A stretch of DNA of 15,725 nt from CAZLBV01 sp964557845 (GCA_964557845.1 CAZLBV010000152.1:1-15725); one strand, 5' to 3'. Counted from the stretch's first letter, positions 1-7,178 are shown. Program-made: numbers and translations. Notes: generated by a model from the letters alone, not told the origin.

Positions 1-636
1 GCCCTGGCAGCCGTGTTCGTAAAAAAATTTATTCCCTTTCCGGAAATGATCTACGAAAAAATAGGATGCGGAGCCGGCGGCCATGATTTTAATGACTTCC
101 CCAATATTCTCCGCGTTTTCTATGGAAACAAGACTAAATTCGATCAGGATAAAAAGGTATATGTAGTGGAAGCTAATATCGATGACTGCAATCCCCAAAT
201 CTTAGCAGCCTTTTATTCAAAGATCTTAGATCTCGGTGCCTTAGATATATATATGACCCCTGTTTATATGAAAAAAAACCGACTGGCGACTAAATTGACC
301 ATTTTAACCGTAATTGATAAAATTGACCTTATCATCGATAACATTTTCAAGGAAACCAGTTCGATCGGGATCCGGTACTTTCCTGTTGAAAGGCGTGTAC
401 TCGACAGGAAACATGAAACTATAGAACTCGAAGGAGAAAAGATCAGGATAAAAGTGGCCTATTCCGGAGAGAAAATCCTGAATGTACAGCCTGAATTCGA
501 TGACTGCTTAAGGGCTGCTGAAAAAACAGGGGTCCCCTTGAAACAGGTAATGGAGAGAGCGCTTGATAAGTACAGAAAAGAAAATAAGAACCAGTTATCT
601 AAGTCGCTCAATGAAACGGTAGGCAGCAAGGAGTAA
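1..636 (+). CDS. larC: LarC, nickel insertion protein for the nickel-pincer cofactor (3' part only)
   Basis: This is the C-terminal half of LarC, the CTP-dependent enzyme that inserts nickel into pyridinium-3,5-bisthiocarboxylic acid mononucleotide to complete the nickel-pincer cofactor of lactate racemase and related enzymes. The frame is open from base 1, so the start lies upstream. The first visible residues contain the glycine-rich end of the LarC1 region (GCGAGGHDF, then PNILRVFYG). The LarC2 region follows, with VVEANIDDCNPQI, the MKKNR stretch and a C-terminal EFDDC...A motif. In Lactobacillus plantarum the two regions are joined by ribosomal frameshifting; here the junction is read straight through in one frame. 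The stop is 3 nt before folE, so the two are probably co-transcribed. No larB, larE or racemase gene is visible. Family assignment is by recalled motifs. Confidence 0.86.
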   Translation, partial: ALAAVFVKKFIPFPEMIYEKIGCGAGGHDFNDFPNILRVFYGNKTKFDQDKKVYVVEANIDDCNPQILAAFYSKILDLGALDIYMTPVYMKKNRLATKLTILTVIDKIDLIIDNIFKETSSIGIRYFPVERRVLDRKHETIELEGEKIRIKVAYSGEKILNVQPEFDDCLRAAEKTGVPLKQVMERALDKYRKENKNQLSKSLNETVGSKE

Positions 637-639
637 AAG

Positions 640-1221
640 GTGGACGCTAAAAAGATTGAAAACGGGATCAAGCTAATAATCGAAGGCATCGGAGAAGATC
701 CGGAACGTCCCGGGATAAAAAGAACCCCGCAGCGTGTTGCCGATATGTTTCAGGAAATATTGGGTGGTATAGAAGAAAATCCTGCGGATTATCTCACTGT
801 TATGCATGGAGAAAAACACGATGAGATGGTCCTGATCAAAAATATCCCCTTATATTCAATGTGCGAACACCACCTGCTCCCCTTTGCCGGAGTCGCCCAT
901 GTGGCTTATATACCCAAAGGGGGAAGGATCGTGGGCTTAAGTAAGATCGCCCGTGTAGTCGAGTGCCTTTCCAGACGTCTTCAGGTTCAGGAAAGATTGA
1001 CAAAACAGGTCGCCGATATCATTGATGAGCATCTGAAACCTTTAGGTGTAATGGTTGTCATTGAAGCAGAACATATGTGTGTATCCATGCGCGGAGCCAA
1101 AAAACCAAAATCAATAACCGTAACCTCGGCCGTACGGGGTTCTTTCCGCACCAGCAGCGCTACCCGCTCGGAAGCCATGACTTTGATAAGGGGAGGACTA
1201 TCTAGTGGAAAAGAACTCTAA
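640..1221 (+). CDS. folE: GTP cyclohydrolase I (type IA, zinc-dependent)
   Basis: FolE converts GTP to 7,8-dihydroneopterin triphosphate, the first step toward folate and other pterins, in the cytoplasm. At 193 aa it has the usual length. It carries the RPGIKRTPQRVADM segment (23-36) and the core MCEHHLLPF (74-82). Cys75, His78 and Cys147 match the three zinc ligands, and His77 matches the catalytic histidine (Cys110, His113, Cys181 and His112 in the E. coli enzyme). The region around 100-130 (GLSKIARVVECLSRRLQVQE) is also typical. The GTG start is chosen because AAGGAG lies at 628-633, 6 nt upstream, and residue 1 aligns with normal FolE N-termini. It lies 3 nt after larC, and its end overlaps metG by 17 nt. 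No other folate gene is present. Confidence 0.97.
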   Translation: MDAKKIENGIKLIIEGIGEDPERPGIKRTPQRVADMFQEILGGIEENPADYLTVMHGEKHDEMVLIKNIPLYSMCEHHLLPFAGVAHVAYIPKGGRIVGLSKIARVVECLSRRLQVQERLTKQVADIIDEHLKPLGVMVVIEAEHMCVSMRGAKKPKSITVTSAVRGSFRTSSATRSEAMTLIRGGLSSGKEL

Positions 1222-3139
1222 GAAAACATTTTACATTTCAACCCCTATCTATTATGTGAACGATGTCCCGCATATCGGTCATGCTTATACGACCATCATC
1301 GCCGATACTCTTTCCCGATTCCAAAAATTATGCGGATCCGATGTTTTCTTTTTAACAGGTACGGATGAACACGGCCAGAAGATCGAAAAATCCGCGGCTG
1401 AAAAAGGATTAACGCCCATCGAATTAGCGGATAGTGTCGTGATACGGTTCAAAAAACTATGGAAATCACTGAATATTTCCTATGATAATTTCATCAGGAC
1501 AACATCCTCCCAACATGAGGCCGGTGTTCAAAAGATCTTCCAAAGGCTCCAGGAAAAAGGAGATATTTATAAAGGCACCTATACCGGATATTACTGTGTA
1601 AGCTGTGAAAATTTTCTCTCCGATGATGTTCCCCTTGAAAAAGATGGATATAAGATCTGCCCTGATTGTGAAAAAAAGGCAGGAGAAGTATCCGAGGAAT
1701 GCTATTTTTTCAAACTGTCTTCCTATCAGGATAAACTCCTGGATTTTTACACTAAGAATCCTGAATTCGTGCGCCCCAAATCCCGGATGAATGAAGTCAC
1801 CAGTTTTGTCCGGCAGGGACTCAAGGATTTAAGTATCACCCGGACGACCGTTAAGTGGGGGGTCCCTGTACCCGGTGATCCAGAGCACACGATTTATGTA
1901 TGGTTCGATGCCCTGCATAACTACCTCACCGGAATTGGTTATGATTGGGACATGGATCTCTTTAATAAGTTCTGGCCGGCAAACATTCATTTAGTAGGAA
2001 AAGATATCTTGAGATTTCACGCTATCTTCTGGCCGGCCTTTCTCTTAGCCGCAGGATTTCCCCTCCCGGGAACCATCTATGGACATGGGTGGTGGATGAA
2101 AGACGGAACCAAGATGTCCAAGTCCCGCGGAAATGTCCTTGATCCCGATATCATCCTCGAGACATTCGGCCCTGATCCCCTCAGATATTTTCTTCTGCGT
2201 GAGATCCCCATCGGACTGGACGGTAATTTTTCTCATGAAGGCTTCATCCACCGGGTAAACTCCGATCTGGCTAATGATCTGGGAAATCTGGTGCAGCGCA
2301 CCCTCACCATGATCGTGAATTACTTTGGCGGAAAGCTGATCGATCACGGTGAAGAGACAAAAGATGATAAAAAACTCCATGAAGAATTCACCGCGGCAAA
2401 GACCCGTATATTCAAACATTTTGAGGAATATAACATCAACCGAGCGCTGGAAGAGATCTGGGTATATATCAACAATGTAAATAAATACCTGGCTGATAAT
2501 GAACCATGGCTTATGGCAAAAGATGAAGACAAAAGACGGTCTTTAGCCCGCGTGCTGTTTCAAGCCGCCTGCGCCCTTCGCGGCATCACCTACATGTTGT
2601 ATCCGGTCATGCCAGATTCCTCTGAGAAGATCTGGTCTTATCTTGGAGAAAAATCCCGCTTGACCGACATAGATTATAATGACTTTAAATTCGAAAAATA
2701 CGATCCTGTTAATACGATCCAAAAACCCGATCCTCTTTTTCCTCGTGTCGATCTAAAAGAATTTCTCAAAGAAGAACCCGGGAAAAAGAAAACCGATCAG
2801 AAGGAGAAAAAAATGGATGAAGTGACTTATGAAGAATTTAGAAAAATGGATTTCCGGGTAGGAAAGATCCTCGAAGCAGAAAAAGTCGAAGGCACCAAGA
2901 AACTTATAAAAATAAAGCTTGACATCGGGGAAGAAACCCGCCAGATGATATCAGGGGTCGCTGAGACTTATTCTCCGGAAGATCTTATAGACAAAAAGGT
3001 TGTGGTTATCATTAATCTAAAACCTGCTCTCATAAGAGGAATACCATCGGAAGCGATGCTGTTAGCGGCGATGGTGGACGATAAGGCTGTCATTCCGTTT
3101 TTTGAGGGAGAAGTTCCTCCAGGAGCAAAGGTCATATAG
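1205..3139 (+). CDS. metG: Methionyl-tRNA synthetase with C-terminal tRNA-binding domain
   Basis: This class I synthetase charges tRNA-Met with methionine. At 644 aa it has the Rossmann catalytic domain with HIGH at 23-26 and KMSKS at 303-307. A zinc knuckle pair sits between them (Cys131, Cys134, Cys152, Cys155). An anticodon-binding helical domain follows at about 350-500. A lysine- and glutamate-rich linker (about 520-539) leads to a Trbp111-type OB-fold tRNA-binding domain at 540-644, with the usual FRVGKI and ending in PPGAKVI. The GTG start is supported by GGGAGG at 1191-1196, 8 nt upstream, and it overlaps folE by 17 nt. The stop is 9 nt from the convergent tsaC stop, with no clear terminator. 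An internal Shine-Dalgarno and ATG occur at the linker end (separate entry). Confidence 0.98.
   Translation: MEKNSKKTFYISTPIYYVNDVPHIGHAYTTIIADTLSRFQKLCGSDVFFLTGTDEHGQKIEKSAAEKGLTPIELADSVVIRFKKLWKSLNISYDNFIRTTSSQHEAGVQKIFQRLQEKGDIYKGTYTGYYCVSCENFLSDDVPLEKDGYKICPDCEKKAGEVSEECYFFKLSSYQDKLLDFYTKNPEFVRPKSRMNEVTSFVRQGLKDLSITRTTVKWGVPVPGDPEHTIYVWFDALHNYLTGIGYDWDMDLFNKFWPANIHLVGKDILRFHAIFWPAFLLAAGFPLPGTIYGHGWWMKDGTKMSKSRGNVLDPDIILETFGPDPLRYFLLREIPIGLDGNFSHEGFIHRVNSDLANDLGNLVQRTLTMIVNYFGGKLIDHGEETKDDKKLHEEFTAAKTRIFKHFEEYNINRALEEIWVYINNVNKYLADNEPWLMAKDEDKRRSLARVLFQAACALRGITYMLYPVMPDSSEKIWSYLGEKSRLTDIDYNDFKFEKYDPVNTIQKPDPLFPRVDLKEFLKEEPGKKKTDQKEKKMDEVTYEEFRKMDFRVGKILEAEKVEGTKKLIKIKLDIGEETRQMISGVAETYSPEDLIDKKVVVIINLKPALIRGIPSEAMLLAAMVDDKAVIPFFEGEVPPGAKVI
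2801..2815 (+). promoter_or_regulatory. Possible internal ribosome binding site and in-frame ATG inside metG
   Basis: AAGGAG at 2801-2806 is followed by six A residues and an ATG at 2813-2815, in the metG frame (codon 537). Starting here would give a 108-aa protein that is almost exactly the C-terminal Trbp111-type tRNA-binding domain. Such domains exist as stand-alone proteins in other bacteria. Lysine codons in the linker could produce the same string by chance, so use of the site is inferred, not shown. Confidence 0.35.
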
Positions 3140-3148
3140 AATCAGGGA

Positions 3149-3793
3149 TTATTTTTGAAGATAGTAAATGATCTTTTCTGCCGGTATTGCTCCCTCCCGA
3201 ATAATTTTCGGTTCGGGCAAAGTAAGATCCACAATAGTTGAGGGAAGAGTGCTGTAAACTCTTCCCCCATCAATGACCAGCTCGACTTTTCTCTGGAACC
3301 TATCAAAGGCTTGTTTAGCGTCAAAAATATTTTCTTTCCCGGACACATTGGAACTGGTTGATATGAGAGGGAATTCACAGTATGCGATCAACCTGCGGAG
3401 CCAGTCAAGGCCAGGCTGCCTGACGGCAATAGTGCCTTCCGGCCCGAGTAGATCAGAGGGAAGGTGGGATGCCGCTTTCAAAATCAGGGTTAAGGCGCCC
3501 GGCCAGAAGTTCTTTGATAGATCTTCGAATGAATCAGGCGTTTCCCGTACAATTTCATTCAACATTTCTAAATCAGAGACGACTACTGAGAGAGCTTTGG
3601 ATCTGCTTCTTTTTTTGATCGTAAAGATCCTTTTGATTACTTTCAGAGAAAAACAATTGCCTCCTAAACCGTATATTGTATCTGTAGGATATACAATAAC
3701 CCCATCTTGATCTAAGATATCCCTGATCTTTCTGGCCTTATGTAGATCAAATTCCTCAAGGTCGATCGTCATGAACTCGGTCAAAATCTCCAT
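3149..3793 (-). CDS. tsaC: L-threonylcarbamoyladenylate synthase (YrdC/Sua5 family, short form)
   Basis: This enzyme makes L-threonylcarbamoyl-AMP from threonine, bicarbonate and ATP. The product is the donor for the t6A37 modification of tRNAs that read ANN codons. The 214-aa protein is a single YrdC domain without the extra Sua5 domain. Visible signatures are VYPTDTIYGLGG (34-45), the basic KKRSRSK segment (60-66), FWPGALTLIL (96-105), IAVRQPG (122-128), LISTSSNVSG (143-152), STIVDLT (185-191) and IIREGAI (197-203). The first ATG is used; AGAGG lies 13 nt upstream, longer than ideal, and a second ATG at codon 8 is the alternative. It is convergent with metG and divergent from the beta-barrel gene, so it is probably monocistronic. 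YciO-like paralogues share the fold, so the enzymatic role is likely but not certain. Confidence 0.92.
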   Translation of the reverse strand: MEILTEFMTIDLEEFDLHKARKIRDILDQDGVIVYPTDTIYGLGGNCFSLKVIKRIFTIKKRSRSKALSVVVSDLEMLNEIVRETPDSFEDLSKNFWPGALTLILKAASHLPSDLLGPEGTIAVRQPGLDWLRRLIAYCEFPLISTSSNVSGKENIFDAKQAFDRFQRKVELVIDGGRVYSTLPSTIVDLTLPEPKIIREGAIPAEKIIYYLQK

Positions 3794-3833
3794 AATTCAA
3801 TAGTATCCTCTCTAAAATAATGAGTAAAGCAAA

Positions 3834-3839
3834 TTTATA
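3834..3839 (-). promoter_or_regulatory. Possible -10 box for tsaC
   Basis: On the minus strand this reads TATAAA, about 40 nt upstream of the tsaC ATG. No good -35 box is seen 15-18 nt further upstream, so this is a weak call. It sits next to the divergent promoter at 3847-3875, so the two could interfere. Confidence 0.25.
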
Positions 3840-3846
3840 CTATTGC

Positions 3847-3875
3847 TTGACTGAAAGCACCTTCTATTCTATAAA
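3847..3875 (+). promoter_or_regulatory. Sigma-70-type promoter for the beta-barrel gene
   Basis: TTGACT (3847-3852) and TATAAA (3870-3875) are separated by exactly 17 nt; each matches the consensus at five of six positions. Transcription would begin near 3882, giving a leader of about 130 nt before the ATG at 4014. No transcript evidence is available. Confidence 0.6.
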
Positions 3876-3940
3876 CAATAACAATAAAGATTGAAAATAT
3901 AATTAATAAGTGGACAATTGACCTTTTTTAGCCACAAATA

Positions 3941-3964
3941 AGTTCCCCAGACTACGGGGGAATT
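3941..3964 (+). repeat. Inverted repeat in the leader of the beta-barrel gene
   Basis: AGTTCCCC (3941-3948) can pair with GGGGAATT (3957-3964) around an 8-nt loop, with one G-U pair and four consecutive G-C pairs. It lies between the predicted transcription start and the ribosome binding site. No T run follows in either direction, so it does not look like an intrinsic terminator. It could be an operator, an mRNA-stabilising stem or a regulatory leader element. Confidence 0.45.
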
Positions 3965-4013
3965 ACATATGGCATATATTTTGCAGATGATCTAAGTGAT
4001 AAGGAGAAATGAA

Positions 4014-4766
4014 ATGAAAAAACGATTAATTATTTTACTTGCAGTAGTTTGTCTCATCCCCGGATTTGTCTTCCCTGATATCGTAACCTTTAAACTTGGT
4101 TATTTTATTCCAAGAGCACAGAGTGATCTATGGGAAATTGAATTTGAAAACATGGATTTTACCAAGTCGGATTTTCAGGGGACCAATTTCAGCCTTGCTT
4201 ACGAATATTTCCTGTCCAATCAATTGAGTCTCATGATAAGCATCGACGGTTATACCAAACAGAAAGCCGGTATATATGAAGGTTATGTGGGTGAAAACAT
4301 CGATGGATACGATTATGCCTTTGATTACGGCGAGGGTTTCCCTATTGGTCATGTTTTTTCTGTATCCATAACTCCCATCCAATTATCCGCGAAACTTACT
4401 CCATTAGGCAGAAGAGCCAAACTCATCCCCTTCATAGGAGGAGGAGTCGGTCTTTATCTGTGGCATGTGAAACTTCAAGGAGATATCATTGATTTCTCTA
4501 ATTACGATTGGTTTTACGATCCCAATATCGATGAAGACGTCATCGGATATTGGGTAGAATCAGCAGATCTTCGGGATGAAAACAGGATCAAAGTCGGGTT
4601 CCATGTCTTGGGAGGATTCATGATGCCCATCGGCAACCGTATCAGCCTCGAAGCCGAATTTAAATATAATTTAAACATTAAGCATGCCCTGGAATCCTTC
4701 GTGGGTTTCCAAGACTTTGATCTCAGCGCGTATCAGATCGCGGTGGGGTTAAATTACTGGTTTTAA
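4014..4766 (+). CDS. Predicted outer-membrane beta-barrel protein
   Basis: I do not recognise a named family beyond a general resemblance to small outer-membrane beta-barrels of the OmpA/OmpW-like type. The 250-aa protein begins with a Sec signal peptide (MKKR, then a hydrophobic stretch to about residue 20). The mature part alternates polar and apolar residues with many aromatics and glycines. Strand-turn segments include PFIGGGVGLYLW and GFMMPIGNRISLEAEFKYN. The last residues are GLNYWF, and the terminal phenylalanine is the typical barrel-assembly (BAM) signal. The start at 4014 is chosen over an in-frame GTG at 3996 because AAGGAG (4001-4006) is 7 nt upstream and it places the signal peptide at the N-terminus. 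It is a single-gene transcript with its own promoter and terminator. Substrate or role cannot be read from the sequence. Confidence 0.83.
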   Translation: MKKRLIILLAVVCLIPGFVFPDIVTFKLGYFIPRAQSDLWEIEFENMDFTKSDFQGTNFSLAYEYFLSNQLSLMISIDGYTKQKAGIYEGYVGENIDGYDYAFDYGEGFPIGHVFSVSITPIQLSAKLTPLGRRAKLIPFIGGGVGLYLWHVKLQGDIIDFSNYDWFYDPNIDEDVIGYWVESADLRDENRIKVGFHVLGGFMMPIGNRISLEAEFKYNLNIKHALESFVGFQDFDLSAYQIAVGLNYWF

Positions 4767-4781
4767 TAAAATAGTAATAAC

Positions 4782-4814
4782 AAGCAGCCGTTTTTAAAGC
4801 GGCTGCTTTTTTTT
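4782..4814 (+). terminator. Intrinsic terminator of the beta-barrel gene
   Basis: A perfect 9-bp stem, AAGCAGCCG (4782-4790) with CGGCTGCTT (4800-4808), has a 9-nt loop and runs into eight consecutive T residues (4807-4814). It begins 16 nt after the stop codon. On the minus strand the same stem is followed by a looser U-rich tail, so it may also help to end the convergent nitroreductase transcript, whose stop codon is at 4816. Confidence 0.92.
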
Positions 4815-4815
4815 A

Positions 4816-5331
4816 TTAGAATTTATCGTAAGATATGATCTCATCCATCGGCTTTCGACCTTGATCCGGGGGAGATTCATCAGGATATCCCAGGGGAGTT
4901 AAAGCCAGAACCCGGACATCATCAGGAATACCCAGTAGAGGCTTGACCTCCTTTTCTTCAAATGCCCCGATCCAGCAGGTCCCAAGTCCATCTTCTGCAG
5001 CTTGAAGCATAAGGTGAGCAATGGCAATTGTGACATCGATCGGCCAGGATCTCATGTAATTACCTTGACGGCCATAGCTTTGCTCGGGAAAACCGCAGGC
5101 CGCAATAATAACTGGGGCTTCGGCAATAAACATCTGCCCGCGCGCAGCTTGGGCCAACTTAACTTTAAGCTCCTTATCCTTGACCAGAACAAGTTTCCAC
5201 GGCTGGTAATTTTTTCCGGAGGGAGCGAGGCGTGCTGCTTCTAAAACACGGTGCAAAACCTCTTCCGGAATTTCATCTTCTTTATACTTGCGGGTACTTC
5301 TCCGCTTCTTTATGACATCAAGAACACTCAT
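4816..5331 (-). CDS. Nitroreductase family FMN-dependent oxidoreductase
   Basis: This is a 171-aa single-domain member of the nitroreductase (NfsB/FRase-like) fold, usually an FMN-containing homodimer that uses NAD(P)H. The N-terminal RRSTRKY motif (10-16) is the usual FMN-phosphate contact. APSGKNYQPW (36-45) and the late segment GLGTCWIGAF (115-124) also contribute to the flavin site in the family. It ends in a typical PLGYPDE...K segment. A strong AAGGAGG (5336-5342) lies 4 nt upstream of the ATG. It is the last gene of a three-gene operon, 14 nt after the glycosyltransferase. The physiological substrate cannot be predicted; small members of this family act on nitroaromatics, quinones, flavins or enones. 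Confidence 0.92.
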   Translation of the reverse strand: MSVLDVIKKRRSTRKYKEDEIPEEVLHRVLEAARLAPSGKNYQPWKLVLVKDKELKVKLAQAARGQMFIAEAPVIIAACGFPEQSYGRQGNYMRSWPIDVTIAIAHLMLQAAEDGLGTCWIGAFEEKEVKPLLGIPDDVRVLALTPLGYPDESPPDQGRKPMDEIISYDKF

Positions 5332-5345
5332 GTCTCCTCCTTATT

Positions 5346-6257
5346 TTAGATTGGTTCATCAAAACTTGAGATCCTTTTTAATGGGCTTGTAAATTCCTCC
5401 CCGATAATTCCCTTTCCATACCGGCTGATAAGCTCAATATAAGGCTTAGACTCTTTGATCTTTCCCCGTTTTAAATAGCCGTTGACCAGAACACGGCATT
5501 TCTTAACCAATTCCTTCTCCACCAGCTTTCTTTGCGGCGGCGTAAGCTCCAACTCCTCCAGCGCTTTTTGTAAGGCGGTTACTCTGAATCTATCCATTCC
5601 CCAATATTTTCTGGACAGCTGATCCGGATGCCCGCCTCTTTTAATGATAAGTGCCTGAGGAAGAAAAAAGATAGGGTATTTATGAGCGATCCTGATGCTC
5701 AGATCGTAATCTTCACAAGCAGGTAGATCTTCATCAAAAACACCTATCTCATCAAAAAGACTCTTTCTAAACAGCGCCGAGGATAAGCTTAAAAGACAAA
5801 GGGGCAGAACCTTATCAAAGATCTCCCCTGAAAACTTTTTGTGCTTCTTTTTTTGGTTGACAAAGACTCCCCTCCTGATCCAGGTCTCTTGCGTACAGCA
5901 TATCTGTGCATCTGGGTGTGCTTTCATAAATTCTATCTGCATGCGCAGCTTTTCCTTTTTCCAGAGATCGTCGGAATCAAGAAAAGCGATGTATTCACCC
6001 TGAGACAGTTCTATCCCCTGATTGCGTGCACGGCTTACGCCCCTGTTCTCCTGATAATAATAATTAACCTTCTTTCCAAAGGATTCCACCACCCTGCGGG
6101 TTTCATCTTGTGATCCGTCATCGATCACCCAAAATTCCCAGGAAGAATTCCCCTTAAGGAAAAAATCCTGTTCCAATACCGATTCTATGGCTTCTTTGAG
6201 AAAGCCAGCCCGGTTATAAGCTGGGATGACTACGCTGATTAAAACCGGATGTCCCAT
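5346..6257 (-). CDS. Family 2 glycosyltransferase
   Basis: This is a 303-aa GT-A fold glycosyltransferase, predicted cytosolic because no membrane segment is present. It shows the family 2 start VVIPAYNR (9-16), the nucleotide-binding DDGS (46-49), NRGVSRARNQG (71-81), the metal-binding DSDD (94-97) and the probable catalytic CEDYDL (181-186). The GGHPDQLS segment after it is shared by a broad bacterial subgroup. The C-terminal 90 residues are helical and basic. Its ATG overlaps the stop of the upstream LEA14-like gene by 1 nt (TAATG) and has only a weak Shine-Dalgarno, so translation is probably coupled. Donor and acceptor are not predictable, and no polysaccharide gene cluster surrounds it. 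Confidence 0.93.
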   Translation of the reverse strand: MGHPVLISVVIPAYNRAGFLKEAIESVLEQDFFLKGNSSWEFWVIDDGSQDETRRVVESFGKKVNYYYQENRGVSRARNQGIELSQGEYIAFLDSDDLWKKEKLRMQIEFMKAHPDAQICCTQETWIRRGVFVNQKKKHKKFSGEIFDKVLPLCLLSLSSALFRKSLFDEIGVFDEDLPACEDYDLSIRIAHKYPIFFLPQALIIKRGGHPDQLSRKYWGMDRFRVTALQKALEELELTPPQRKLVEKELVKKCRVLVNGYLKRGKIKESKPYIELISRYGKGIIGEEFTSPLKRISSFDEPI

Positions 6258-7093
6258 TATTTCTCGACAGAAATATTTTTTTGAAGGCTAAAGGGAAGAG
6301 ATAAAAATCCCCATTCCGTATCCATTTCAATCTCCCCGGAAAAACTGCAGGGAAGCGATTCGCCCTGGAGGAGTCCATGAACATCCTTTCCTACCTCAAA
6401 AAAATTCAGAAGCAGGGGAATCGAATAGACCTTATCTGAACGGCTTTCGATCACGGCTTTTTCATAGAGGGTGCCTTCTCCGACAGGATGCCCCCCAAAA
6501 GCCATTTCATATTTTACTCTTTCCACCTTTAGTTCAAACCCATTGGGATTGCGGATAGTCACAGCCACTTCGGCTTCAGCACCGCCCACGGTCAGAGTCT
6601 TTAGACCGACCTTTTCCGGGCTTATTTCCGGCTCCTTAAATATCGGAAATTCCCCTGAAAAAGCCACCGGGATCCGCCCCTTTTCCTTTCGCCCTTCAGA
6701 GAATACCAGCTCTCCCATCAAAAAACAGGAGACACTTTTTAAATCTTCGATCCCGGGAACGTTTTCAAACAGAAGCGCATAGGTGATCTTGACCGGTACC
6801 GCGATCATGGTCGAATTTTCTGCCGGTAGTGTAAGCCCCCCATCCAGGCTGTTCTGCAAGCGCAAGTATTCCACCTGATTCACCACAAACCGGTAATTAT
6901 AGGAAGACAGATTATAGGTTTTATCGGACGAATTAAAAATATTGACGTAAAAAACATAATTCAGTCCCGCAGGACTAAGTTCCTGAACCTGCTTTTCCTC
7001 AACGGTTATCTTGATCTCATCGTTGATATTTTTGGCCGACACTGCCACCGTTGTTAACAGCAAAAAACAAATCAGAATATTTATTTTTTTCAT
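6257..7093 (-). CDS. Exported protein with two LEA14/WHy-like domains
   Basis: The 278-aa protein resembles the LEA type 2 (LEA14, water stress and hypersensitive response) fold, which occurs in bacteria as well as plants. Residues 1-20 form a Sec signal peptide ending VSA, with no lipobox cysteine, so it is predicted to be periplasmic or surface-exposed and soluble. Two similar beta-sandwich units follow, roughly 28-152 and 160-275. The second has the clear signature VTIRNPNGFELKVERVKYEM (178-197). In the first the matching stretch is VNIFNSSDKTYNL. Both units end in an FSGE segment (FSGEFPI, FSGEIEM). The ATG has GAGG about 11 nt upstream. It is the first gene of the operon with the glycosyltransferase and nitroreductase. 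The function of bacterial LEA14 proteins is poorly known; desiccation or envelope stress is suggested only by family name. Confidence 0.78.
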   Translation of the reverse strand: MKKINILICFLLLTTVAVSAKNINDEIKITVEEKQVQELSPAGLNYVFYVNIFNSSDKTYNLSSYNYRFVVNQVEYLRLQNSLDGGLTLPAENSTMIAVPVKITYALLFENVPGIEDLKSVSCFLMGELVFSEGRKEKGRIPVAFSGEFPIFKEPEISPEKVGLKTLTVGGAEAEVAVTIRNPNGFELKVERVKYEMAFGGHPVGEGTLYEKAVIESRSDKVYSIPLLLNFFEVGKDVHGLLQGESLPCSFSGEIEMDTEWGFLSLPFSLQKNISVEK

Positions 7094-7125
7094 CTTTTTC
7101 TTATCCTCATTTAGTAATTACCATG

Positions 7126-7134
7126 TGCTATAAT
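7126..7134 (+). promoter_or_regulatory. Perfect extended -10 element facing trpA
   Basis: TGCTATAAT matches the extended -10 consensus completely. There is no convincing -35 box. Transcription would start at about 7141 and run antisense to the 3' end of trpA. An ATG at 7143 would then be at or near the 5' end of the RNA. AT-rich intergenic DNA produces such boxes by chance fairly often. Confidence 0.3.
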
Positions 7135-7149
7135 CCATATGTATGATTC

Positions 7150-7178
7150 ATTTTAACAGAATTTACTCTTATTTGCAC
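7150..7178 (-). promoter_or_regulatory. Candidate promoter for the LEA14-glycosyltransferase-nitroreductase operon
   Basis: On the minus strand, TGTTAAAAT (7150-7158) resembles an extended -10 box, and GTGCAA (7173-7178) is a poor -35 box at 17-nt spacing. It lies about 57 nt upstream of the LEA14-like ATG. A promoter is expected in this gap, but this exact site is a weak match. Confidence 0.3.

Noticed and set aside
2045..2419. Minus-strand open frame of 124 codons inside metG
   Set aside because: It is antisense to the KMSKS and anticodon-binding region of metG, without a ribosome binding site or protein-like features.
3273..3710. Plus-strand open frame of 145 codons
   Set aside because: It lies fully within tsaC on the opposite strand; tsaC has clear family motifs, and the plus-strand translation resembles no protein and has no ribosome binding site.
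3820..3894. A 24-codon plus-strand ORF in the tsaC-beta-barrel gap
   Set aside because: It has no ribosome binding site, and the predicted promoter lies inside it.
3996..4013. GTG start for the beta-barrel gene at 3996
   Set aside because: The Shine-Dalgarno AAGGAG lies inside this extension and points to the ATG at 4014, where the signal peptide begins.
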